DNA of 64,000 nucleotides from Verrucomicrobiota bacterium (GTDB taxonomy: Bacteria; Verrucomicrobiota; Verrucomicrobiia; Verrucomicrobiales; Akkermansiaceae), in contig JAPLUI010000330.1 in NCBI GenBank assembly GCA_026397725.1, positions 1-64,000 of the forward strand, given 5' to 3'. Within the stretch, counting starts at the first letter, position 1, and every line of letters begins with the position of its first letter. A program made the position numbers and the translations under genes. The notes beneath the pieces were generated by a model. It did no database searches, was not told the origin of the DNA, and worked only from the letters and a program-made list of their open reading frames with translations. This document shows positions 38,604-46,771 of the stretch, piece by piece.

Positions 38604-39120
38604 GGCGTTCCGGTGTGCATGCCGATTGGCGACAACCAGGCCAGCATCATGGGTGTCGCGGGCCTGGCCCGGGACGTGGCTGTTGTCAACCTGGGCACCG
38701 GCGGCCAGATATCCATTCCCCAGCCCGAGCCCGTGTGGGTCGATGGCTTTGAGACCCGTCCCATGCCCCTCGGCGGCTACGTCCTCGTGGGCGCGAGCCT
38801 TCATTGAAGGGATGGTGGGGGAGTTGGCGGATTTGTTTCACGCCGCCGGGACGGCGGGGGTCGCACGGATTGCTGCCAGCGGCAACGCCGTGCGCGAAAA
38901 CGGCTTGTTGCTGGAGACGATCGCGGCCCGGTTTGGCCGGCAGTGTTGTTTCAGCCAGCACCCGGAGGAGGCCGCCTTTGGTGCCGCTTACGCGGCAGCG
39001 ATCACGACCTGTCCGGGGGCGGTTCCTCCTCGCGCCGAGCACCACAGTCCAATTGCCTTGCCGCCGCTCCTCGGAAAAGCAACCAACTCCAACCAAACCA
39101 CAAATAACGAGCATGAATAG
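38604..39120 (+). pseudogene. FGGY-family carbohydrate kinase C-terminal remnant (sedoheptulokinase-like), frameshifted
   Basis: VCMPIGDNQASIMGVAGLARDVAVVNLGTGGQISI...GYVLVGASL, then in another frame EGMVGELADLFHAAGTAGVARIAASGNAVRENGLLLE...HPEEAAFGAAYAAA. Confidence 0.65.
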
Positions 39121-39262
39121 CAATCCATATCTAATCGGTAGCGTCCTGGTGGCGGCTTTGGGCGGGCTGCTGTTCGGGTTTGACACCATTGTCATCTGAG
39201 GCACGACCGAGCAGCTCACGAAAGTCTTCGGACTGAGTAACTTCTGGCTGGAAGAAGGTCCG
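39114..39262 (+). pseudogene. N-terminal remnant of an MFS sugar porter interrupted by TGA
   Basis: MNSNPYLIGSVLVAALGGLLFGFDTIVI-stop-GTTEQLTKVFGLSNFWL; matches the sugar-porter N-terminus GLLFGFDTxVISGTTEQL with the Ser codon replaced by TGA. Confidence 0.7.
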
Positions 39263-39280
39263 GCGTTGATGAAAGATTGG

Positions 39281-39362
39281 TCGGAAATTGCACGTCATAT
39301 CAGCCCACCGACGACGCTCTGTTCAATGGGTGACGCGGTGGGATGGCTGTCCGGTCCGGCCA
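39281..39362 (+). promoter_or_regulatory. Truncated copy E of the conserved upstream element
   Basis: TCGGAAATTGCACGTCATATCAGCCC resembles copy A lacking everything between its two AAATTG repeats; downstream GCGGTGGGATGGCTGTCCGG matches GCGGCGGGGTGGCTGTCCG downstream of copy B. Confidence 0.45.
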
Positions 39363-39391
39363 GCCGCAAGCCGATATCCCCAACCAATCCA

Positions 39392-42300
39392 ATGAACCCC
39401 GCAAGCAAAGTCCAACCTGCATGTTCCCACCGCCGCCTCGTTGCCGTTGCGGTCCTGATGTTTGCCACCGGGCTTGCCGCAGTGGCGCAGGGGACCCCGC
39501 CCGCCAGCGACCTGGCGGCACAATTCGCCGCCCCGCCGATGGCCGCCAAACCGCACGTCATGTGGCACTGGATGGGCGCGGACTTCTCCAAACCGGGAAT
39601 CACCAAAGACCTCGAAGCCATGCAGGAACTCGGCATCGGCGGGGCCGAAATCTTCAATCTGGGTGCGGCAATCGGCCAGGTGCCCTGGCCGGAGCAAACC
39701 TATCGGGGCCAGGCCTACTGGGAGGCCATGCGCCATACCCTCGCTGAGGCCAAACGCCTGGGCATCGAGATCAGCCTGATTGGCACCCCCGGCTATTCCA
39801 CCACCGGAGGTCCGTGGATCGGCCCGGAGCGCGGCATGCAGAAGGTGGTGTGGAGCATCACCGAAACCGAGGGCGGCAAGCAATTGTCGCTAGCGCTGCC
39901 GGCCATCAGCGGTGGGGCCTTGGGGCGGGGGATTGCGGTGCTGGCGGTGCCGCTCAACCAGGCGTACTTAAGCGTCAAGGAGGTAGTGGATGTCACCGCC
40001 AAGACGGATGCCGCAGGCACCTTGACGTGGCAGGCGCCGCCAGGGAAATGGAAGATCTATCGGTTTGGCCACGCGCCGACCGGCAAAGCGCCGCACCCGA
40101 TCCCGGAGGACTTGGTCGGGCATACCTTTGAAGTGGACAAGATGAGTGCCGAACACAACCAATACAACTGGCAGAATGTGCTAGGCCCGATCAAACAGCA
40201 CCTTGCCGAGTATGTGGGCAACACCTTGAAAAGCATCTCCATCGACAGCTATGAATCAGGCGATCAGAATTGGACGGCGGGTTTCAGGGAGGAGTTCATC
40301 AAGCGCAAGGGATATGACCCGGTGCCGTGGTTGGTGACGCTGGGTCAGCCATTGGTTCATACTTGGTTCTTTGATGCCAACCGGCACGTCAGCATGTATG
40401 CTTTGGCCGGTCCGACCACTTATGCCACGGAGTTGTCCAATCCGGCGCTCACGGTATTGGGCAGCGCCGAGGAGACCAAGCGTTTCGAGTGGGATTACCG
40501 TGATGTGATCAGCGGCCTGTTTTTTGACAACGGCTGGAAGGTGGCCAAGCAGATGATGAATGAGTCAGGCCTTGAATTCAGGCATGAATGTTACCGGGGG
40601 CCGTTCGACAGGAACCAAGGCGTCACCGCCTCGGATGTTCCCACGGTTGAGTTTTGGACGGAGAAGGGGAATGTCAATGCGCCCCCCATTTTCCCGTCCG
40701 ATATTGGCGCGGCTCAAGCCGCCGGCAAAGCCCTGATTGCCTCCGAGGCGCTCACCGGCAGTCCAAATCTGAGCATGTGGACCGAGGACCCCGCATGCCT
40801 GAAAATCTTTTGTGACGAGGCATATGCCCAAGGGGTGAATCGGTTTATCCTGCACCACTGGACGCAGCAACCGTTTGACGACAAATACCAGCCGGGGCGG
40901 ACCATGTATGCGTGGGGCACGCACTTCGGGCGGCATCAGACCTGGTTTGAACCGGGCAAGGCGTTTTTTGCCTATTTGGGTCGCTGCCAGACGCTGCTGC
41001 AACAAGGCGAACGGGTGATGGATTACCTCTGCATGGATCAGTTGGACGGCGAAGCGGATGTGATCGCCAAGGATGTGTTTCTGCAAAGCGAGATCAAAGT
41101 CAAGGACGGCAACATCGTTTTGCCAACGGGCCGGAGTTATGCCTTCATGGTGTTTTCGCGGGATGGGGCAATGCTGCCCGAGGTGGCGCAGAAAATCAAA
41201 GCCATGGTGGCGGCTGGTGCCACGGTGGTCTCGACCCGGCCTAACAAATCACCGAGTTTGAAGGATTACCCGCAATGCGAGGAGGCCCTGCGCCAATTGG
41301 GCGATGAAGTGTGGGGCACCGGCACGGAGAACCGTTATCAGAATGGTTATGTGTTTGCCAAGGTCGAGGATGCGAGGAAAAAGCTCAACCTCAAATCGGA
41401 TTACACCATCGAGAAAGCGAGTGTCGAGGCCGCAAAGGTCATGGTCCTGCACCGGCGCAATGCCGAGGTGGACCTTTACTACATCGCCAACCAGTCGGAC
41501 AAGGCGCAGGACCTTTTGCTGTCGTTCCGGATTGCCGGCAAGCAGCCCGAACTGTGGCAAGCGGAAGATGGCACCATGACCGATGCGCCGGTGTGGCATG
41601 AGCAAGACGGCCGCACCTGTGTCGATCTTCACTTGAAGGGCGTCCAGACAATCTTTGTCGTGTTCCGCAAGGCAGCCTCGCAAACCGGGCAGATCGTGGC
41701 GGTTGATACCAAAGGCGTCCCAGCCGTGGTGGTCATGAAGCAACCGGGCGTGGCAGTCTTGCGCTCGGCAACTCCCGTTACCGCCGAGGTCGTGTACTCC
41801 ACAGGCAAGAAACGCGCGGTGGCACTCACGCCGGAGCCGGCGGTGGCGGTGACGGGCGATTGGGCGGTGACCTTTGCGCCGAAACTCGGCGCGCCATTCA
41901 CCAAGACGTTGCCTGAGTTGATAGATTTCAGCAAGGCGGAGAGCAAGGAAGTGAAGTATTTTTCCGGTTCGGCGACCTATCGAAAGAAGATCGCCCTATC
42001 CGCCGGCTCCCCGCAGAACAGGCGCACGGTATTGGATTTGGGGCTGCTCAATGATATCGCGCAGGTGCGGATCAACGGCAAGGATGCCGGCGTCTTGTGG
42101 TATCCACCGTACACGGCGGATATCACCGATTGCCTCAAGGCCGGCGACAACCAGCTCGAAATCGTCGTGACTAACAACTGGGCGAACCAGCTCATCGGCG
42201 ATGAGCAGGAACCCCGGGATTTCGAGGTCGGCGCTAATGTGGATTTTGGCGCCGGCAGTTTCGGTGGCCCGTTGACATGCTATCCGGAGTGGTTCATCAA

Positions 42301-42433
42301 GAACCAGCCGCGGCCATCCCGAGGGCGCAAGACCTTCACGACCTGGCTCTACTTCACCAAGGACAGCGCGGTGCAACCCGCGGGACTGGTGGGCCCCGTG
42401 CGCTTGGTCATGCAAGCGGAGCAGGAGTTGTGA
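39392..42433 (+). CDS. Secreted GH106-like alpha-L-rhamnosidase
   Basis: Start set at MNPASKVQPACSHRRLVAVAVLMFATGLAAVAQG; KPHVMWHWMGADFSKPGITKDLEAMQELGIGGAEIF; C-terminal VRINGKDAGVLWYPPYTADITDCLKAGDNQLEIVVTNNWANQLIGDEQ. Confidence 0.8.
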   Translation: MNPASKVQPACSHRRLVAVAVLMFATGLAAVAQGTPPASDLAAQFAAPPMAAKPHVMWHWMGADFSKPGITKDLEAMQELGIGGAEIFNLGAAIGQVPWPEQTYRGQAYWEAMRHTLAEAKRLGIEISLIGTPGYSTTGGPWIGPERGMQKVVWSITETEGGKQLSLALPAISGGALGRGIAVLAVPLNQAYLSVKEVVDVTAKTDAAGTLTWQAPPGKWKIYRFGHAPTGKAPHPIPEDLVGHTFEVDKMSAEHNQYNWQNVLGPIKQHLAEYVGNTLKSISIDSYESGDQNWTAGFREEFIKRKGYDPVPWLVTLGQPLVHTWFFDANRHVSMYALAGPTTYATELSNPALTVLGSAEETKRFEWDYRDVISGLFFDNGWKVAKQMMNESGLEFRHECYRGPFDRNQGVTASDVPTVEFWTEKGNVNAPPIFPSDIGAAQAAGKALIASEALTGSPNLSMWTEDPACLKIFCDEAYAQGVNRFILHHWTQQPFDDKYQPGRTMYAWGTHFGRHQTWFEPGKAFFAYLGRCQTLLQQGERVMDYLCMDQLDGEADVIAKDVFLQSEIKVKDGNIVLPTGRSYAFMVFSRDGAMLPEVAQKIKAMVAAGATVVSTRPNKSPSLKDYPQCEEALRQLGDEVWGTGTENRYQNGYVFAKVEDARKKLNLKSDYTIEKASVEAAKVMVLHRRNAEVDLYYIANQSDKAQDLLLSFRIAGKQPELWQAEDGTMTDAPVWHEQDGRTCVDLHLKGVQTIFVVFRKAASQTGQIVAVDTKGVPAVVVMKQPGVAVLRSATPVTAEVVYSTGKKRAVALTPEPAVAVTGDWAVTFAPKLGAPFTKTLPELIDFSKAESKEVKYFSGSATYRKKIALSAGSPQNRRTVLDLGLLNDIAQVRINGKDAGVLWYPPYTADITDCLKAGDNQLEIVVTNNWANQLIGDEQEPRDFEVGANVDFGAGSFGGPLTCYPEWFIKNQPRPSRGRKTFTTWLYFTKDSAVQPAGLVGPVRLVMQAEQEL

Positions 42434-42504
42434 GAAATGCCAATGCCCCCCTGACCCTGCGCAATCCCATCGCTCCTCGCAGAACATCCCAAGCCAAACC
42501 TCCA

Positions 42505-43563
42505 ATGTGTCTTCAAATCAACGACCCCACCTTACCGCGCTTGGCATCCATTCTCGTCGCCAGCTTGCTGGCCGCGCCGGGTGGCGTTGCCGCCGACACC
42601 CCGGCACCTGCCAGCGGGAAAGCCGGCGTGGAGAGCGGTTCTGACGGCAACGCGGTTACCGCCCCGAAGGAGGCGTGCGATCTGCTGATGAGTGGGGATT
42701 CCCTCATCGGCACTAACAATACCGATGCGCGCGCCAATCCGCCCGCTCACACGCCCGAGCAGATCTGCGCGACCACCAAGGCGATCGTTGCGAGCATTCT
42801 GCGTCAGTCCCCCGCCATCAAAGTCCTGACCCTGAGGATTTTCCCCAAAGGCGGGGATGACGAACCAGGGGTGGGCGAGGGGATTTTTCATTCTTCAGCG
42901 CAGGCGATCGAAATCGCCCGCCGTGCCGGTGAACTCACCGCCGAGTTGGCCGATGGCAAACAGGTGTTCTGGTTGGACATCAATCATGTGTTTCTGCGGC
43001 CCGACGGCAGCATCAACAGCGACCTGATGCCCGACCCGGTCCACCCGAATCAAGCCGGCGCCAAGGCCTGGGCACAGGCGATTGAGCCGACCCTGGCGCA
43101 ACTCATGGGCGACCAACCGATTGTGGATCCGCTAGCCAATCCGCTGCGGGTCCCCGCCAGCGGCGGCGGCGACGGCACCTACGACTGGATGCAACGCCAC
43201 CACTCCGGGCTCAAAGTCAAATCCACCAAGCCGCAGGTGGTCCTGCTCGGCGACTCCATCACCCACCACTTTGGTGGCATCCCCACCGAAGGCACCCCGC
43301 CGTCGGAACAACCGGTCTGGGACCGGTTGTTCCCCCAAACCCGCCCCGCCACCAATCTGGGTTTCGGTGCCGATCGGATCCCGCAAGTCCTCTGGCGCTT
43401 GGATCATGGCACGTTGGACGGCATGGCCCCCAAGCGGGTGGTGCTGATGATCGGCGCCAACGATGTGCTTGGCGGTGCGGAACCGCCCGACGCGGTGGTC
43501 GATGGGATTCGTGCCTGTCCCGCTGGCGTCAATGCCGCGGTGTCTGCCGTGTTCATTGACTAA
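42505..43563 (+). CDS. SGNH/GDSL hydrolase mosaic: a shortened SGNH domain followed by a 3'-truncated second SGNH domain
   Basis: LLMSGDSLIGTNNTDAR...HTPEQICATTKAIVASILRQSPAIKVLTLRIFPKG...DLMPDPVHPNQAGAKAW, then PQVVLLGDSITHHF...VVLMIGANDVLGG...VVDGIRA and stop. Confidence 0.65.
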   Translation: MCLQINDPTLPRLASILVASLLAAPGGVAADTPAPASGKAGVESGSDGNAVTAPKEACDLLMSGDSLIGTNNTDARANPPAHTPEQICATTKAIVASILRQSPAIKVLTLRIFPKGGDDEPGVGEGIFHSSAQAIEIARRAGELTAELADGKQVFWLDINHVFLRPDGSINSDLMPDPVHPNQAGAKAWAQAIEPTLAQLMGDQPIVDPLANPLRVPASGGGDGTYDWMQRHHSGLKVKSTKPQVVLLGDSITHHFGGIPTEGTPPSEQPVWDRLFPQTRPATNLGFGADRIPQVLWRLDHGTLDGMAPKRVVLMIGANDVLGGAEPPDAVVDGIRACPAGVNAAVSAVFID

Positions 43564-43590
43564 CAACCGCAGACAATCCGATATATTGAC

Positions 43591-46500
43591 ATGAACATGA
43601 AATCACTCGCCGTACTACTGACCCTCACGATGCCGTTTGTCGCCATCGCGGCAGCGCCGGACCCCCCCGGCAAACACCTCGACGGAGGCGGCACCTTGGT
43701 CTTCGCCAAACCCGGCGATGGCGGACGGTCCTACTTGCGGACCTCGCGTGCGGACTTTGCCAAAGGGGACTTCCAAGCCGAGGTGACCGTCACGCTCAAG
43801 GGCGGCGGCGGTGCCGGCTGCGCGTTTTTCGGCATCGGTTGCGGCCGGGAAAACCCCGGCGCATCGCAAGAGCCATCCACGGCACCGTCAGTCTATGTCC
43901 GTCTTGCCCCCGGCGATTTTGCCGGCGGGGTGGTCACGACTTCCGTCAACGGCCAGGAATCCGTTAGCCACCCGGCACCGGCGGGAGACGGCACGCACCG
44001 CGTGCGCTTCACGTGGGATGCCGCGGGCAAGCGCGCCCTGTTCGAGATCGACGCCAACTGGGACGGTAAAGCGTTTCAGGCGGATTGGGCGGCGACAGTC
44101 CCCGCCGGCAGCGTTGCCTTCGGCGATGCGGGGCATCTCTTCGTTGGTGGCGCCAATGGCGTGCGCGTCGCGGACTTTGCGGTCAAGGCGGTGTCGCCCG
44201 CGCAGATCCAGGCCGCCGGCTTCGCCGAAACGTTCTCTAACGACCCGACGGCAGGCACCTGGCTGGCACCAACCAAAGGCGCGCGCTTCATCGAGGCGCT
44301 GCGGGCCGGCAGGAAGGTGACCCTCGCCACCATGGGCACCAGCCTGACCGGCGGCACCTGGCGCTGGCCGGAGGTGATGATGAACGACTGGCTCAACAAG
44401 GAGTGGCCTGGCCAAGTCACGCTGTGCAACGAGGGCGTGGGCGCGTCCGCCTCCAGCATGGGGTTCAACGGCGACATGACGACTTCCGGCCTGGGCAAGC
44501 TCGACGCGGTCATCGCGCACAAACCCGACGCGGTCTTCATCGAGTTTGGCACCAACGATGCTTTTCTGCCCTACAGGATTTCGCTGGAGGATTCCAAGAA
44601 GAACCTCAATGTCATGATTGATAGGTTGTTGGCGGCGAATCCGGCGACCGAGGTCATCCTCCAGACCATGAACTCGTGCATGGATCAGCCGCAGCCGGGC
44701 GGTGGCAAGCACGCCACGGACCGGCCGCAGGTGGCCGCCTACTTCGAGGGTTATCGTGAGGTGGCGAAGGCACGCGGCTTGCTGCTGGTGGATCATTACC
44801 CCAACTGGCTGAAGATCATGACCAGCGACCTGCCCCTGTTTGATAGACTCGTGCCGGACCGCATCCACCCCCAGGCGGAGGGTTATCAAAAGGTCCTGCT
44901 GCCCGAACTCAAGGCCACCCTCTGTCCGCCCCCTGTCGCCGAAGCCCCGAACACCGCCGTCGGTAAGTTGTTAGAACCGCTGGGTGGAAACCTGCGCTTG
45001 CTGGCCTGCTGGTATGATGGACCGAAGCTGGCCGCCTCCCGGCCCTTTGCCGCGGGCGAACTCCGAACCCCGAGCAATCGGTGGACGAGCGAGGTCCGCA
45101 CCACGCCCGTCCCCAATGAGAATGACGCGCTTGACCTGGCCGTCACCTTCAAGCTGGCCGAAGGCAGGAACAAATCGGCGGGTATCGCGGTGGCGTTTGA
45201 TTTCGCCAAGTGGAGTGCTAACAATTATGTCTTGATCCCGGCATCGGTCTATAACGGCAACCGCAACCGCATCGAGTATCGCGGCTACTGCACCGGTTTC
45301 AATGCGGGGGATTTTTCTAACAAGGACCTGCCGGTCACCCACGGTGATGTGCCGCGGCTTGAACTCGCGGCCGGCACGCCCTCGAAGATCGAGGTCAACG
45401 CTTCCAACGCGTCCACTCCGGCTCTGTGCTTTTACAACCGTGAGACCAAGCGCGGGTTCATCGTGCTGGCGGAGCAGGGGCTTCGCGAGGGTGGCCGGAT
45501 CCTGGATCACGGCCTGATGAACACCTTCCCGATGCTCGCCCTCGGCGACGCGATGCACCGCGAGCGAGCGATCAAGACCTTCAACTTTGTCATGCCCGCG
45601 GCGGTGGGCAAATCGGGATACTTCCTCGCCTCGGTCTATGCTGACGGCAAGGCGGGTGGCCGGGATTGGTATCCCAAACTGCCCATCGTGCTCACGCGTC
45701 AGAATGCCGACGTGCTGTATTGGATGACCAAACAATTCATGTTGCTCAAAGCACAAGGGCACGCCGCTGCCATCAAGCCGGCATGGGAGCAAGCCGTTAG
45801 ACAACTGGCCCAGGCGTTTGTGAACACATGGAAACGTCACGGCCAATGGGGCAACTATGTGAACCACGAGACCGGCGAGATCGCCATTTTCAATTCCACC
45901 GGCGGCGCCACCGCCATTGGTGGTCTGGCGCTTGCCGCGCGGTATTTCAACAACCCCGAATTCAGCAGCGTGGCCCAGGCCGCCGCCGACTATTATTACC
46001 AGCAGGATTTCCTCGGCAAAGGTTTCACCTACGGCGCCTGCTCCGACATCATGCAGAACGCCGATTCGGAGACCGCCGCCGGATTCATGACCGCGCTGAT
46101 GACTTTGCATGAAACCACCGGCGAGAGGCGCTGGCTGGAGATGAGCCGCAACCTGGCGAACCTGGCGGCCACCTGGACCGTGTCGTATGACTATCAACTG
46201 CCCGCGAACACCGAACTGGCCCAACTCGGCGCCAAATTGGCCGGCGTCTATTGGGCCAGCACCCAGAACAAGCACGGCGCGCCTGGCATTTGCACCTCCT
46301 CTGGTGATGCCTTGTTCAAGATCTACCGTGCCACCGGCGACCGGCGTTACGCCGAACTCCTGCGAGATATTGTTCACGCCCACGCCGAAGGCATCAAACC
46401 CGATGGCCAGATCACCGAGCGGCTGACATATTGTGACGCCGACAGCCGCGGCTCGCGCGGCGACGGATCCACCGGTTGGAACGAACTCAACGGCATCCTG

Positions 46501-46764
46501 ATGGCCATGGAATTGCCGGGCATCTACGCGCGCACCGACACGGACGAAATGTTTGTCTTCGACCACGTTGCGGCCCAGATGCTCCAGCGTGGCAACGACG
46601 GCGTGACCATCAAGATCACCAATCCCACCGAGTTTGAAGCCCAAGTGGCGGTTCTAACCGAGAACGCGGAGCAGGCGCAACGCCCGCTCGGCGCCACCGC
46701 CTTCCTCAAGTGGCGGAAGGTCGCCGTCAAGGCGGGCGCAACCCTCCAAGTCAACTCCAACTAA
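43591..46764 (+). CDS. Secreted protein combining an SGNH hydrolase domain with a C-terminal (alpha/alpha)-barrel-like domain
   Basis: SGNH blocks LATMGTSLTGG, VFIEFGTNDAF and DRIHPQAEGYQKV; C-terminal AYLNYV-like helical repeats (YWMTKQFMLLKAQGHAAAIKPAWEQAVRQLAQAFVNTWKRHGQWGNYVNHETGEIAIFNSTGGATAIGGLALAARY). Confidence 0.65.
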   Translation: MNMKSLAVLLTLTMPFVAIAAAPDPPGKHLDGGGTLVFAKPGDGGRSYLRTSRADFAKGDFQAEVTVTLKGGGGAGCAFFGIGCGRENPGASQEPSTAPSVYVRLAPGDFAGGVVTTSVNGQESVSHPAPAGDGTHRVRFTWDAAGKRALFEIDANWDGKAFQADWAATVPAGSVAFGDAGHLFVGGANGVRVADFAVKAVSPAQIQAAGFAETFSNDPTAGTWLAPTKGARFIEALRAGRKVTLATMGTSLTGGTWRWPEVMMNDWLNKEWPGQVTLCNEGVGASASSMGFNGDMTTSGLGKLDAVIAHKPDAVFIEFGTNDAFLPYRISLEDSKKNLNVMIDRLLAANPATEVILQTMNSCMDQPQPGGGKHATDRPQVAAYFEGYREVAKARGLLLVDHYPNWLKIMTSDLPLFDRLVPDRIHPQAEGYQKVLLPELKATLCPPPVAEAPNTAVGKLLEPLGGNLRLLACWYDGPKLAASRPFAAGELRTPSNRWTSEVRTTPVPNENDALDLAVTFKLAEGRNKSAGIAVAFDFAKWSANNYVLIPASVYNGNRNRIEYRGYCTGFNAGDFSNKDLPVTHGDVPRLELAAGTPSKIEVNASNASTPALCFYNRETKRGFIVLAEQGLREGGRILDHGLMNTFPMLALGDAMHRERAIKTFNFVMPAAVGKSGYFLASVYADGKAGGRDWYPKLPIVLTRQNADVLYWMTKQFMLLKAQGHAAAIKPAWEQAVRQLAQAFVNTWKRHGQWGNYVNHETGEIAIFNSTGGATAIGGLALAARYFNNPEFSSVAQAAADYYYQQDFLGKGFTYGACSDIMQNADSETAAGFMTALMTLHETTGERRWLEMSRNLANLAATWTVSYDYQLPANTELAQLGAKLAGVYWASTQNKHGAPGICTSSGDALFKIYRATGDRRYAELLRDIVHAHAEGIKPDGQITERLTYCDADSRGSRGDGSTGWNELNGILMAMELPGIYARTDTDEMFVFDHVAAQMLQRGNDGVTIKITNPTEFEAQVAVLTENAEQAQRPLGATAFLKWRKVAVKAGATLQVNSN

Positions 46765-46771
46765 CAAACAT

